NCBI GenBank assembly: GCA_019639115.1
Contig: JAHBSM010000001.1
Span: 372,001 to 436,000 of the forward strand
DNA: 64,000 nt
Origin: Acidobacteriota bacterium
Lineage (GTDB): Bacteria > Acidobacteriota > Blastocatellia > Pyrinomonadales > Pyrinomonadaceae
Direction: 5' to 3'
Part shown: positions 28,489-39,200 of the stretch, piece after piece
How positions within the stretch are numbered: position 1 is the stretch's first letter
Layout: every line of letters begins with the position of its first letter
Notes under the pieces: generated by a model
The model's database searches: none
Told to the model about the DNA's origin: nothing
The model's input: only the letters and a program-made list of their open reading frames with translations
Program-made: the position numbers and the translations under genes

Positions 28489-29238
28489 ATGGACAAGGCC
28501 GCGTCGCTAGGCATTATTGATTGGGGGATCGGCGGGATAGGTATCTACAAACGGATCCGCCAACGATCAGGGCTGCCGATAGTTTATTTGTCAGATACGG
28601 GTGCGACGCCGTATGGCAAAATGTCTCGAAACGAGCTTTCCGGCCGGCTCGACACCGTCATTGCCTATCTTGAGTCCTGCGGGGCCGCGAGCATCCTCAT
28701 AGGCTGCAATGCGGCGAGCACCGCGATCAATGATCTGAAACAACATAACCTGCCCGTGCGCGGAGTAATTGAACCCGCGGTAGAGATGGCCGAGTGGGAA
28801 CAACCCTCGTCTCTCGGCTTGATAGGCGGCAGGCGGACTGTCGTGTCGGGCGTGTATCGAAGGGCATTTGCCGCACGCGGGATCGACGTCAGGCAGCGTA
28901 TCGCACAGCCGCTGTCAGCATTGATCGAGAGCGGTGATACATCGTCCGGCCTGCTGATACGCACAGCCGAGTCGATACTCGCCCCGCTGAAGGATTGCTC
29001 GCACATCCTGCTTGCGTGCACGCACTATCCGGCAATTTCGCGAGTCATCGCCGATATCGTCTCGCCAACGACCAGGCTGCTCGATCCCGCTGAATACATA
29101 GCGAGGTCGGTCCCTATGGATAAAGCCGGCACTGGCCGCGACGTATTCCTGACTACCGGTGATCCCGATGCTATGAGAGTCGCTGCTGCTAACGCCTTCG
29201 ACGTCAAAGTCACGGCCATCCAAAAGGTCTCGATCTGA
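28489..29238 (+). CDS. Aspartate/glutamate racemase family protein (MurI-like)
   Basis: 249 residues. Both catalytic Cys of the racemase fold are present (IGCNAASTA and LLACTHYP), with the MurI-type N-terminus IIDWGIGGIGIYK and the YLSDTGATPYG segment. The WGIGG replaces the usual SGVGG, so this may not be the cell-wall MurI; a specialised amino-acid racemase is possible. It directly follows the methyltransferase fusion gene, suggesting a joint pathway. Confidence 0.8.
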   Translation: MDKAASLGIIDWGIGGIGIYKRIRQRSGLPIVYLSDTGATPYGKMSRNELSGRLDTVIAYLESCGAASILIGCNAASTAINDLKQHNLPVRGVIEPAVEMAEWEQPSSLGLIGGRRTVVSGVYRRAFAARGIDVRQRIAQPLSALIESGDTSSGLLIRTAESILAPLKDCSHILLACTHYPAISRVIADIVSPTTRLLDPAEYIARSVPMDKAGTGRDVFLTTGDPDAMRVAAANAFDVKVTAIQKVSI

Positions 29239-29311
29239 CCATCTTTATGCAAGACCCGCGTTTGCCGGACGTTCTTTCAATGAGCGGCTGAAGTGCTGCT
29301 CGGAGAAAAAT

Positions 29312-29758
29312 ATGACAAGATCCCTTACAACATCCATATTCGCGATAGTTTTGGTATTGGCGGGTTCGTTTGCCGCTTCGTCTCAGACGCTGCCGGAGGG
29401 CAAATGGAAGCTCACTTCGTACAGCTTCAAGCAGAAGATCGCATATCCGATCGACAGTCTCAATGTCACTATGAACGTCAAGGATGGGCGGCTTGGCGGC
29501 CGTTCGGGATGTAATGTTTACGGTGGCAGCTTCACGATCGACGAAGGGAAGCTGAAGGTGGGCCCGGTCGTTTCAACGATGATGGCTTGCGAAGAGCCCG
29601 CGATGTCGTTCGAGCGTTCGTATCTCGGCGTGCTTCAGGCGGCTACGGAGTTCACCGTCGAAGAGGAAACGATGACGATCACGGATCCGGTCACGTTCAG
29701 CTTTCTAAGATTTGCAAGGGTAAGAGAAGACTCAAATACAAACGAAGATCGCAACTAG
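29312..29758 (+). CDS. META domain secreted protein
   Basis: 148 residues; CGGAGA ribosome binding site and a signal peptide ending ASSQ. The META pattern is clear: GKWKLTSYSF, GRSGCNVYGGSF, and VSTMMACEEPAMSFE with its conserved Cys pair. Members of this family (HslJ-like) are small periplasmic or lipoprotein domains of uncertain function. The stop overlaps by 4 bp with the convergent SpoIIM-like gene. Confidence 0.92.
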   Translation: MTRSLTTSIFAIVLVLAGSFAASSQTLPEGKWKLTSYSFKQKIAYPIDSLNVTMNVKDGRLGGRSGCNVYGGSFTIDEGKLKVGPVVSTMMACEEPAMSFERSYLGVLQAATEFTVEEETMTITDPVTFSFLRFARVREDSNTNEDRN

Positions 29759-30708
29759 CGGTTCTCGCGGCCAACGAGCATGAGGTAAGAGTATAGAACG
29801 GCACCGGTCAGCAAGCCGGTGCCGATCTTGAACGCGGCTGGTAAGGCTGACGGCGAAAGGAAGCCTTCGATGGTGCCTGCGACCAATAGGAAGGCTGCGC
29901 AGCCGATCACGATCCGCGCGGCCTCGACGCCCTTTTTCTTCAGAGCCTGCGACCTGGTCAGATCTCCCGGATCGATGATCGCGTAGCCGATCATCATACC
30001 CGCAGCCGCACAAAAGACGATGCAGGACAACTCGACCACGCCGTGTCCGACCACGAACGACGCAAGATCATTGCCGAACGCAGGGTCGATCTTGTAACAG
30101 GCGGCAAAAACGCTTCCGAGCCTTGCGCCCTCGAAAGCGAGAGAGAACAAGGCGCCTATTCCCAGGAATGCACCCAGAGCGAACACCCGCATCATGACAA
30201 GGATGTTGTTGGTCATGATGAAACTCGCGCCGACCTGATTAGACTCGTTGAGTGAGAGCCACCAGCGATCACCAGCGATGATCTGATCCGTGATTCCCTC
30301 GAGGCCGACGTAATGAGTAAAATCAAGGTCCATCCATGTGGTGACGAACCCAAGCACTGCGAATAAAATGAATACCGCTCCCGACGTGATGAAATAGCGG
30401 CCATTAGCCCTGAACGTCCGCGGGAGGTCGCGGCCGAAGAACGCTGCGACTAGCGTGGCACCTTCGTTATCGGATCTGTAAACGTACCCATGGGCGCGGA
30501 TGACCAGGCTGTTTAGGTAATTGAGCAGCTTCGGGTCGCGTGTCTCAGCTCTCGCGATCGCAAGGTCAGACGCGGCCCGGCGATACAGTTCGCCAAATTC
30601 GCGGACCTCCATCCGCGACAGTCCGCGCAATCCGCGGCCCGACTGCATTTCGAGCAATTCCTCGAGCCGCTGCCAATTGTCTTTCTTGTCCTCAAATAAT
30701 CGGTTCAC
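29755..30708 (-). CDS. Stage II sporulation protein M-like membrane protein
   Basis: 317 residues. An N-terminal soluble helical segment (WQRLEELLEMQSGRGLRGLSRMEVREFGELYRRAASDLA in part) precedes about six membrane helices with the SpoIIM pattern (ITSGAVFILFAVLGFVTT, NNILVMMRVFALGAFLGI, VELSCIVFCAAAGM). The family name comes from Bacillus but the domain is widespread in non-sporulating bacteria. Its upstream neighbour ends 11 bp before its start on the same strand, so the two form an operon. Confidence 0.85.
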   Translation of the reverse strand: MNRLFEDKKDNWQRLEELLEMQSGRGLRGLSRMEVREFGELYRRAASDLAIARAETRDPKLLNYLNSLVIRAHGYVYRSDNEGATLVAAFFGRDLPRTFRANGRYFITSGAVFILFAVLGFVTTWMDLDFTHYVGLEGITDQIIAGDRWWLSLNESNQVGASFIMTNNILVMMRVFALGAFLGIGALFSLAFEGARLGSVFAACYKIDPAFGNDLASFVVGHGVVELSCIVFCAAAGMMIGYAIIDPGDLTRSQALKKKGVEAARIVIGCAAFLLVAGTIEGFLSPSALPAAFKIGTGLLTGAVLYSYLMLVGRENR

Positions 30709-30718
30709 GGGGCTTTGA

Positions 30719-31645
30719 CTAATTTAGATGTTTCCCGGCCCCGGAATCAAATTCGTTTGTCAACGATGCACCCGAGTCGCTCTTGAGTAGCTCCGTCGTG
30801 CTGTCGGTTATCGAGCCCGGTGAGACGTCAAGCTCTTCATCAGCGAGCGTTCTTGCCGGCATGGGCGGCATTGACGGCTCTGCTGCCTGGTTCGGAACCG
30901 TTACCGATGGGCCGCCCATTATTTGTCTCAGCCGGTACCAGCAAAAGCCCGCTGCGGGCATGATCAGTAAAGCACAGATACCGGCAAGCAGAAATATCAC
31001 GAATCTTGCTTTTGGTGATCCTTCGACGCCCGGAACCGAAAGGATCAGTCCTGCGATCGCAAGCAGAACCCCTAAGATCGAGGAAGTGAACGCAAATCCG
31101 GCCGAGCTTAGTGCGGCTCGCACCTCGCCGGAGACTCGGGCGAGTTCCAGGTCGGCTGAGCCTCGCGAGAGAGATGCGCCGCAGCGTCTGCAGAACCGTG
31201 AATCGTCAAGCGATGCGGTGCCGCAGCCTCCGCAATTCGTTCCAGCCGGTGCGGCAACGGCCATGTTGAATATCGCATCCGCTTCCCGCGAGAGCACCGT
31301 CCGGTCGTACTTGTCGAGCGCGGCGAAATGCACTTGATATTCAAGCGTTGCGTTTACCCTGAGATCGTCCTTTCTTCGCAGCTTTACGGTCAATGTCCTG
31401 CCGTAGTCCAGGATATTGGCCGAGGCCATACTAGGAGCCCAGCCGACCGCTTCGCGCTTAGCGACCAAGCTCGTTTCGTCGTTGTCGATTATGGTGTACC
31501 CGAGCTTTTCCACCGTGTTCGCGACGCGAGAGCGGAGCAGCTCAATATCTCCGTTCACGTCTCTGACGTGATAGAACTTGCTCCCGGGCATAATGCTGGT
31601 CAACCCTTCGAGCGGATATGTTAGTTCGGGCATCGCAGTCCTCAC
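30719..31645 (-). CDS. Zinc-ribbon membrane protein
   Basis: 308 residues; ATG 31645 is used, with MPELTYP (31633) as alternative. The N-terminal 135 residues are a mixed soluble domain. A four-Cys zinc ribbon follows (NCGGCGTASL and FCRRCGASL), then two membrane helices (about 190-210 and 218-240, FVIFLLAGICALLIM) and a Ser/Pro/acidic tail. Function unknown; probably works with the SpoIIM-like protein. Confidence 0.65.
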   Translation of the reverse strand: MRTAMPELTYPLEGLTSIMPGSKFYHVRDVNGDIELLRSRVANTVEKLGYTIIDNDETSLVAKREAVGWAPSMASANILDYGRTLTVKLRRKDDLRVNATLEYQVHFAALDKYDRTVLSREADAIFNMAVAAPAGTNCGGCGTASLDDSRFCRRCGASLSRGSADLELARVSGEVRAALSSAGFAFTSSILGVLLAIAGLILSVPGVEGSPKARFVIFLLAGICALLIMPAAGFCWYRLRQIMGGPSVTVPNQAAEPSMPPMPARTLADEELDVSPGSITDSTTELLKSDSGASLTNEFDSGAGKHLN

Positions 31646-31786
31646 TCCTGTTCGTTCTTCGGGGGCTTACATGTCAATACGACCGCGCCGCCCATTCAGT
31701 TGCCACTTCAGGTAGATTTAACCATTTTGTAACAGGTCGCTCGGGAGTTATGTAACCGGGGCGAAGTTACGTAAAATCGAGACTGG

Positions 31787-33646
31787 ATGTCAGACGAAGC
31801 AGGCAAATATCACGAGGAAGACGCCATTGGCAAGACCTACGATGCCGGGATCGCCCGACGGTTGTTGAAGTACCTGCGTCCCTACTGGAAAACGGCGGTC
31901 GCCGCACTCATACTCACGCTGCTCACAAATATCCTGATCGCCACCCAGCCGCTGTTTACCAAGGTAGCGGTGGACGAACACATCACACCAAAGCGGACCG
32001 AAGGCTTGTGGCTCTTCGCGTTCATGTTCTTCGGCGTTTTTCTTCTACGCTTCGTTTTTTCATATGTTCAGGAGGTTTTGCTAAACACCGTCGGACAACG
32101 CGTGATGTTCGACATTCGAACGGAGCTTTTCACAAAGCTGCAGCGGCAAGAGGTCGCTTATTTCGACAATTATCCGGTCGGAAGGACGATGACCAGGTTG
32201 ACAAGCGATGTGGATGCTTTGAACGAACTATTCACATCCGGCGTGATCGACGTACTCGGCGATCTTGTAGTGATATTCGCGATCATCGGACTGATGTTTT
32301 GGATGGATTGGAAGCTCGCGATCATATCGCTCGTTACGGTACCGCTATTGTTCACAGCTACCAACTGGTTTCGGAAACACGCCAGGGTCGGATTCGACAA
32401 GGTCAGGACCCGTAATGCCCGTCTTAATGCCTTTCTTCAGGAATACATCTCGGGCGCACAGACCGTCCAGCTTTTCAACGCCGAGGATACGGCAAAAGCG
32501 AGATTTCGCAAGATCAATGACGACTATCGCCGCGCGAATATAGAGACGATCTATTACTACGCGATCTTTTACCCGCTTGTCGATCTGATCGGTGCGGTCG
32601 GTATCGCGGTCGTCATATTTGCCTTTGGAGCAGAGACGCTTTCCGGATTCTCCGCAGCGGGTTCGGCTCTCACCGTCGGAATATTGGCCTCGTTCATACA
32701 GTACTCTCTTCAATTGTTTCAACCGATCCGGGATCTGTCTGATAAATTCAACGTATTCCAAGCCGCGGTGGTGGCGTCGCATCGGATCTTCATACTGTTG
32801 GATCGCGAAATAGAGATCACAAGCCCGGAAACACCTGCCCGAACGGGCCGCGCAGCGGGGCGGATCGAGTTCAAGAATGTTTGGTTCGCCTATAAGGGCG
32901 AGGATTGGGTTCTCCGCGACGTTTCGTTCAAGGTCGAACCCGGCGAGAGCATCGCATTGGTCGGGCATACCGGCTCTGGAAAGACAACGGTCACCAATCT
33001 GCTGATGCGATTCTATGACGTACAGCGCGGTTCGATACTGCTCGACGGAGTCGATGTGCGCGAATGGGACCTCAAAAGCCTGCGGTCCAATTTCGCGGTA
33101 GTACTGCAAGACGTGTTCCTCTTTAGCGGAACCGTCGCCGATAACATACGTCTTGGGAATAAGGCGATCGACGATCATCGTATCCGATGGGCGGCCGGCG
33201 AAGTGATGGCTGACCGCTTCATACGGAAACTGGACGGCGGATATGATTTCGAGGTCCGCGAACGCGGCGCCGGGCTCTCGGTCGGCGAAAAACAACTTAT
33301 ATCGTTCGCCAGGGCTCTGGCGTTCGATCCAAAGCTCCTGATACTCGACGAAGCAACAAGTTCCATTGATACCGAGACAGAGCAGTTGATCCAGCTAGCC
33401 GTGGACCGAGTAATGGAAGACCGAACGTCGATGGTCGTTGCTCACAGGTTGTCAACGATCCAACGATGCGACCGCATAATCGTAATGCACCACGGCGAGA
33501 TCCGCGAGATCGGGTCACATGCGGAACTGCTCGCCGAGCGCGGATTGTATTGGCGACTCTATCAGCTTCAATATTCGGGCGAAAAGCTCCATATTTCCGA
33601 GCCCGGCCTTGGCGATCCGTCGCCGACCCGCGATCTGATAGCTTGA
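31787..33646 (+). CDS. ABC exporter, fused permease and ATPase
   Basis: 619 residues. Six membrane helices (about 30-310) form a type I exporter domain, followed by the ATPase with Walker [10 protein letters not shown] (about 393), signature LSVGEKQ (about 497) and Walker [13 protein letters not shown] (about 519), plus the H-loop AHRLST. MsbA/MDR-like half-transporter acting as homodimer, or heterodimer with a partner elsewhere. Substrate unknown. Confidence 0.93.
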   Translation: MSDEAGKYHEEDAIGKTYDAGIARRLLKYLRPYWKTAVAALILTLLTNILIATQPLFTKVAVDEHITPKRTEGLWLFAFMFFGVFLLRFVFSYVQEVLLNTVGQRVMFDIRTELFTKLQRQEVAYFDNYPVGRTMTRLTSDVDALNELFTSGVIDVLGDLVVIFAIIGLMFWMDWKLAIISLVTVPLLFTATNWFRKHARVGFDKVRTRNARLNAFLQEYISGAQTVQLFNAEDTAKARFRKINDDYRRANIETIYYYAIFYPLVDLIGAVGIAVVIFAFGAETLSGFSAAGSALTVGILASFIQYSLQLFQPIRDLSDKFNVFQAAVVASHRIFILLDREIEITSPETPARTGRAAGRIEFKNVWFAYKGEDWVLRDVSFKVEPGESIALVGHTGSGKTTVTNLLMRFYDVQRGSILLDGVDVREWDLKSLRSNFAVVLQDVFLFSGTVADNIRLGNKAIDDHRIRWAAGEVMADRFIRKLDGGYDFEVRERGAGLSVGEKQLISFARALAFDPKLLILDEATSSIDTETEQLIQLAVDRVMEDRTSMVVAHRLSTIQRCDRIIVMHHGEIREIGSHAELLAERGLYWRLYQLQYSGEKLHISEPGLGDPSPTRDLIA

Positions 33647-33703
33647 CCGGGATGACGGAAGATAAGCTTTTGGCATATAATTCGACAGTTCGCAGCTCCG
33701 GCA

Positions 33704-34687
33704 ATGGACGATACCCTCCGACAGAAAGCCGAATCTATGATCGCGGCGATGCATGCCGAGTGCTCGGCCGCGCAGCCTAACTTTGGCGTAGCGCTCGATG
33801 CAATGGCGTCATCGCTGTTCAACTCGATCGAACGATATCTCGTCAGAGCCGCTGATGCACCGGTCAGCGAGGATGAGTTGACGGAGTTCCTGTCCGGCAT
33901 CCAATCGCATGATCTGTTCCTCGCCATCGCATGTTCGCAGGGCAATGAACGGGCTTGGTGGGAGTTCGATCAGGAACACCGCGGCTATATGGAACGCGTC
34001 GCTCGGCACCTTGCTAAGACCGACGTTGATGCTCGCGATGTGATCGACGGCGTTTACGTTGAGCTCTACGGCACAAGGATCGTTGACGGAGAACGCGTTT
34101 CGAAGTTCAAGACCTATTCGGGCCGCGGAAGCCTTAGAGGCTGGCTCCGGACCGTTATTTGGCATTCTCTTGTCGATCTGCATCGTGCCAGTCACGACGA
34201 GGTCTCATTGGACGAGATGACGGAGAACGTCGGCGAAGGCGCGGCGCACGCAAGCTTTGCCGGGCCGCAGGCAGACAATGAAGCCGCAATGCTCGGAGCG
34301 ATCGAAGAGGAACGTTACCGAGTCTCGGCACGCAAGGCGATCACAAACGCGTTGGCACAGCTTGAACCGCACGAAAGGCTGCTTCTGCTGTATTACCACG
34401 TTGATGGGCTCAAACTGCGTGAGATCGCAACCCTGGTCGAGGATGTCGGATCTCCGCTCAGAGGCTGGTTCCAACGCCGTCCTCGCGGCGGAGGCGAGCG
34501 TGCACGAACTCATGAATCGACCGTAATGCGTTGGCTGGAAAAGACTTATGCTTCCATTTCAGACAGCTTTCGTCGTTCGCTTGCTGATGAGTACGGCTAT
34601 CGTGAAGACGAGATCGAGGTTTGTATCAGGCTTGCGATGAATGATCTGGCCGGGCCGGACGTTTATTCGCAGCTTACCGGAGCATGA
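33704..34687 (+). CDS. RNA polymerase sigma-70 family factor with region 4 insertion
   Basis: 327 residues. Region 2 is at about 80-160 (HRGYMERVARHLAKTD, YSGRGSLRGWLRTVIWHSLVDLHR) and region 4 starts about 220 (LEPHERLLLLYYHVDGLKLREIATLVE). Between the two helices of the expected region 4 helix-turn-helix lies an Arg/Gly-rich insert of about 25 residues (VGSPLRGWFQRRPRGGGER) before HESTVMRWLEK. The N-terminal 80 residues match no known sigma region. It is followed by a zinc anti-sigma-like gene, which supports an ECF-type signalling pair. Confidence 0.8.
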   Translation: MDDTLRQKAESMIAAMHAECSAAQPNFGVALDAMASSLFNSIERYLVRAADAPVSEDELTEFLSGIQSHDLFLAIACSQGNERAWWEFDQEHRGYMERVARHLAKTDVDARDVIDGVYVELYGTRIVDGERVSKFKTYSGRGSLRGWLRTVIWHSLVDLHRASHDEVSLDEMTENVGEGAAHASFAGPQADNEAAMLGAIEEERYRVSARKAITNALAQLEPHERLLLLYYHVDGLKLREIATLVEDVGSPLRGWFQRRPRGGGERARTHESTVMRWLEKTYASISDSFRRSLADEYGYREDEIEVCIRLAMNDLAGPDVYSQLTGA

Positions 34688-34760
34688 TCCGGCGTGATCG
34701 GGTTACGCAAAATTAACGGCCCTATATCGTCAAATAGCCGGGAGGTTCCGGCAAAAGAAA

Positions 34761-35219
34761 ATGACTGAGAGTGAGTACATTAAAGGGACTGACGAACGAT
34801 TGGTCAGGATCGTGGCCGGCAGCCTGAGGGCTGCCCGCGGCAGCACCGCCTCGGATGCCTCCCTCCACCTGGATGACGACACGCTTTCGGCGCTTTGCGA
34901 AGGTGCGTTGACGAAGCGTGAATCGTCGGCAGCGGTCGCTCACCTGGCGGAATGCTCTTACTGCAGACACATTTCCGCTGAACTTGTCAGGCTTGCGGCC
35001 GAAACCGAGCCGATCGAGAACGGTATCGAGAGAGTCGGCGAAGGATCTACTGGCTTGGCCGGCAGTCTGAGCTCCTGGTTCGCGGGATTGTTCAGCAATT
35101 CGGGAGCTGAGGTTTTTGCACATCAGGACGACGAACCGCACGAGACCAACGACGACGTACAGGGCCACCCTCAAGACAGATCCAACCTTGAAGACAAGAA
35201 CGACGCTAAGGACGATTGA
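34761..35219 (+). CDS. Zinc-binding anti-sigma-type protein
   Basis: 152 residues. The ZAS-like motif H-x3-C-x2-C occurs in AHLAECSYCRH after an upstream LCEGAL segment, a layout typical of zinc anti-sigma domains. No clear membrane helix is found; the C-terminal third is very acidic and probably disordered (ending DLEDKNDAKDD-like). The position next to the sigma factor gene supports binding to that sigma factor. Confidence 0.7.
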   Translation: MTESEYIKGTDERLVRIVAGSLRAARGSTASDASLHLDDDTLSALCEGALTKRESSAAVAHLAECSYCRHISAELVRLAAETEPIENGIERVGEGSTGLAGSLSSWFAGLFSNSGAEVFAHQDDEPHETNDDVQGHPQDRSNLEDKNDAKDD

Positions 35220-35240
35220 TCGAAACCGATCGGCCTTTTT
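35216..35240 (+). terminator. Weak terminator before ribA
   Basis: TTGATCG pairs with CGATCGG (two wobbles) around AAAC, followed by CC and TTTTT. It separates the sigma/anti-sigma genes from ribA. Confidence 0.45.
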
Positions 35241-35302
35241 AGACGAACAAGGTGTATTGCCTGTGGACAGGCGATATACTATCGTTTAAGTGGGGCTTTT
35301 CG

Positions 35303-35959
35303 ATGTTAGACGAAAATGTTTCGTTGTGCGGTGAGGCGAGGGCCGATTGGGTCATCCCGTTTCGTTCGGTGGAAAAGATAGCAGAAGCAAAGTTGCCTAC
35401 AGAACGCGGCGAATTTATGATCGCCGGCTATCGGTCGCGCACTAGCCCAGAAGAGTTCGTCGTGATCTACAAGGGCGATTTCGATGCCGAAACGCCTACC
35501 CTTGTCCGCATCCATTCCCAATGCCTGACTGGTGACGTGTTCGGCTCGATCAAATGCGATTGCGGCCCTCAGCTTCATCGTGCGATGGACATGATCGAAG
35601 CCGAAGGGCGAGGAGCCATCGTGTACCAGCAACAGGAGGGCCGCGGCATCGGAATAATCAACAAGATCCGTGCATATGCGCTTCAGGACGAAGGTGCGGA
35701 TACCGTCGAGGCGAATGAACGCCTCGGCCTGGAGGTCGATGCCAGAGACTATTCGCAATGTGCAGAGATCTTCCTGGACCTCGGCCTGCGTCGAGTCAAA
35801 ATGATCTCGAACAATCCCGAAAAGCTTGCTGCCCTCGTGGCCGCCGGACTCGAGATCGTCGAACGAGTTCCGATCGAGGTGACTCCTGCCGAGCCCGCCG
35901 AGCAATATATGCGAACAAAAAAAGAGAAGTTGGGGCACTTGCTGGATTCCCCTGTCTGA
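35303..35959 (+). CDS. ribA: GTP cyclohydrolase II
   Basis: About 218 residues from ATG 35303; a GTG at 35252 would add 17 residues but lies too near the upstream hairpin. The zinc-binding Cys set is in [19 protein letters not shown], with the [21 protein letters not shown] motif and the [12 protein letters not shown] segment typical of RibA. It opens the GTP ring in the first step of riboflavin synthesis. ribH lies far away (49929). No FMN riboswitch is seen upstream. Confidence 0.93.
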   Translation: MLDENVSLCGEARADWVIPFRSVEKIAEAKLPTERGEFMIAGYRSRTSPEEFVVIYKGDFDAETPTLVRIHSQCLTGDVFGSIKCDCGPQLHRAMDMIEAEGRGAIVYQQQEGRGIGIINKIRAYALQDEGADTVEANERLGLEVDARDYSQCAEIFLDLGLRRVKMISNNPEKLAALVAAGLEIVERVPIEVTPAEPAEQYMRTKKEKLGHLLDSPV

Positions 35960-36091
35960 AATCCAAATTGTTGAATAAATTACGATAAGTTGTAATCTCG
36001 CGTTCATTCCGCACCCAACTCCCTATCCTCAGCATCGAACCTAAACGCTTTTATTTCAACAGATAAGCACGTTCGAGAATAAACTTCGGCT

Positions 36092-36108
36092 TTGGCGTGG
36101 TATTTGCA
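36092..36108 (+). promoter_or_regulatory. Candidate sigma-54 (RpoN) promoter for TonB receptor 2
   Basis: TTGGCGTGGTATTTGCA fits the -24/-12 consensus YTGGCACGRNNNTTGCW with two mismatches; the GG and GC cores are exactly 10 bp apart. The predicted start lies about 100 bp ahead of the 36216 ATG. No activator binding site is identified. Confidence 0.5.
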
Positions 36109-36215
36109 GTTAATGTGCCCGTGATCCTTTTGCGACCTGTCAAGTCTGACTTGTCCGTCATTATGCAGATCGCTTTTCGTAAATTCGATTTCCCAACTTT
36201 TCACAGGAGATAAAG

Positions 36216-39200
36216 ATGAACAAGAACTTCAAATTCATTACCTTGGCTTTGTCGTTCGTCCTCGCCTTTGCGGCGATGGCGTTCGGTCAAAAGAACTCGG
36301 GTGGTATTGAAGGAACTGTCACCGATCCTAACGGAGCCGTCGTTGCCGGCGCCACCGTTACGATCTCGAGTACGGGTACGACGGCCGGTTTGAGCCGCTC
36401 GACCACCACGAGCTCTGACGGTTACTTTCAGTTCGCCCAGGTCCCGGTAGGTAGCTACAGAGTCACTACCACCGCCACGAACTTCAAGAGCCAGTCGCAG
36501 GAAGTCATCGTTAACATCGATAAAGCTACAGTCATCAGCGCTAAGCTTGAGATCGGTGTTGGCGAGACCGTAGTTGATGTTGTCAATGACGCCGCGGTCA
36601 ATATCGACCTCGGTGACACCAAGATCGACACGAGCATCACGAAGCGCGTCATCGAAGATCTGCCCTCAGGCACGACCTTCACCTCGCTTCTCAAGATCGC
36701 TCCGAACGTTCGTCCGGAACCGCTCGCAGCCGGCTTCCAGATCGACGGTGCTTCTGGCGCCGAGAACGTGTTCAACATCGATGGCCAGGAAGTTACCAAC
36801 TTCCGTACCGGTCAGCTGAACACGGCGAACAACCTGCCTTTCGACCTCGTCCAAGAGGTTCAGATCAAATCGACCGGTTACGAAGCCGAAAATGGCGGAG
36901 CTACCGGCGGTATCATCCAGGTCGTCACCATCGGTGGTAACGATACCTGGCGTGGCAATTTCGGCATCTCGTTCCGTCCGCTCAAGTGGGACGGCAGCCC
37001 GCGTCCGGTTCTGAGCCGCTACTCGACGAACGCAACGGGTAACTACGAGTACTTCAATCCGCCGAAAACGCTTGGCACCAACTATTTCCCTGTTGCCAGC
37101 ATGAGCGGACCGATCGTCAAGAAACGTCTGTGGTTCTCGGCTGTTTACGCCCCGCAGGTGTTCGAGCAGAACCTCTCGATCGATTACTTTGGCAACAGCA
37201 TTGCCGGTAACGGTGCAAACAACCCGAACGGCCGCATTGTCAATGAGACGATCAAGTACAAAGCTAAGCAGGTAAACCAGGAAGCAATGATCCGCCTCGA
37301 CGCTCAGCCGTCGAACAGGACGCGTGCATTCGTGACCTACCTGTGGAATCCGGTCGTCGTTAAGGGTGCTTTGCCGTCAGCGACTGAAGGCCTTGGCGGT
37401 GCTCCGCAGTCGGCTCAGTTCGGCGGTTCGGTAGGTACGCTTCGCGGTGCTGACTTCCTCAGCAAGCAGGGCGGACGCCAGAACTCGAACAACATCAACG
37501 GCCAGTTCACGTGGAACCCGACCAATTGGGCGATCATCAACGTCCGTGCAGGCCGCACGTACTTGAACGAAAAGCTTGGCTCATATGGCCTGCCGCGTTC
37601 GGTCCGTTACCTGTGCTCGACGTCTGGTAACCCTGCCGGCGTTGCCGGTTCGGGCTGCTCGGCTGGTTTCACCAACTTCGCCAGCAACTTCCAGATCGAC
37701 TATGACGTGTCGACCCGCAACACGCTTGATGCCGACGCAGCATTTGTCGGAGTCAACGCAGGCGGCCGTCACAACATCAAGTTCGGCTATCAGCTGAACC
37801 GCTTGTTCAATGACACCCGTCAGGGTTACACCGACACGGGCATCGTCGTTCTTTTCTATCAGGTCCCGATCTCGTCGCTGACGGGTCAGTCACCGACCGC
37901 GGGCAACCTCGGCTCGGGCTACCTGCAGCGTTTCGGTACTGTTGGAAAAGCCAGCAGCAACAACCACGCTCTGTTCGTTCAGGATTCGTGGAACATCATG
38001 AACCGCCTGACGCTCAACCTCGGCCTCCGTATCGAGAACGAGAGCGTTCCGTCGTTCGGCGATTCGACAACGAAAGCGATCAAGTTCGGTTGGGGTGACA
38101 AGATCAGCCCGCGTCTTGGCGCTGCGTTCGATCTGACCGGCAATGGCAAGACGAAGCTCTTCGCCAGCTACGGTTGGTTCTATGACCGCTTCAAGTATGA
38201 ACTGCCCCGCGGTTCATTCGGCGGTGACTTCTATCGTCGTGACTACTTCGAGATCCTTCCGGGTCGCGGAGCTGCTTACACGAACTACACCCGCGGAGCG
38301 ATCCTCGGCAACGCAACCGATCCTATCGGCGGCAGCTGCCCGGGACCGAATGCTCCTGTTTGGCCGGGCGGCTGGTCGATCTGCCAGTTCGATTTCCGCA
38401 TCCCGACCAACCTCGCGACCGCAGACGTCTATGAGACCGGTGCTATCGATCCGGGCATCAAGGCTGCACGTCAGGATGAATATACGATCGGTATCGAGCG
38501 TAACCTCGGTTCCAACTTCCTCCTGTCGGGCCGCTACACGCACAAACGTGTCGCCCGCGCAATTGAGGATATCGGTATCAACACCGCAACGGGCAGCGAA
38601 GCCTACATCATCGGTAACGTTGGTGGAGCCTATCACTGCAGCATCGCCCAGGCGAACAACTACAAGTGCGCCAAGGCCCGTCGCGACTATGACGCTGTCG
38701 AGGTTCGCGTTGACAAGCGTGCTCCTAAGTACTTCTACAATGCAAGCTACACCTGGAGCCGCCTGTTCGGTAACTACTCTGGTCTCGCTTCGTCTGACGA
38801 AGCCGGCCGTTCCAGCCCGAACGTGAACCGCTTCTTCGACCTTCCGCCGCTCGGATTCACCGCTGATGGTGCTCCCGACGACGGCAAGCTGGCAACGGAT
38901 CGTCCGCATGTCTTCAAGGCATACGGCGGCTACAGCTTCGACTGGAGGAAGAACAACATCAACCGTACGACGTTCTCGGCGTTCACGACCATCCAGTCGG
39001 GTACCCCGCTGACGACGTTCTACAACCTGTACAACCTTGGTACGACGATCCTCTTCGGTCGTGGTGATCTGGGCCGTACAGAGACCTACACTGAGACCGA
39101 TTTCTCGGTTTCGCATCGTTACAAGTTCGGACGCGACGCTCGCTACACTCTGGAAGCCTACGTCGATATCCGCAACCTATTCGATGAGAAGAATATCCTC

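Noticed and set aside
35252..35302. Upstream GTG start for ribA
   Set aside because: It would start 12 bp after a terminator T-run and adds residues that do not fit the family.
38214..39116. 300-residue minus-strand frame inside TonB receptor 2
   Set aside because: Shadow of a strongly coding plus-strand gene; composition is Arg/Val/Thr-rich and lacks any motif.
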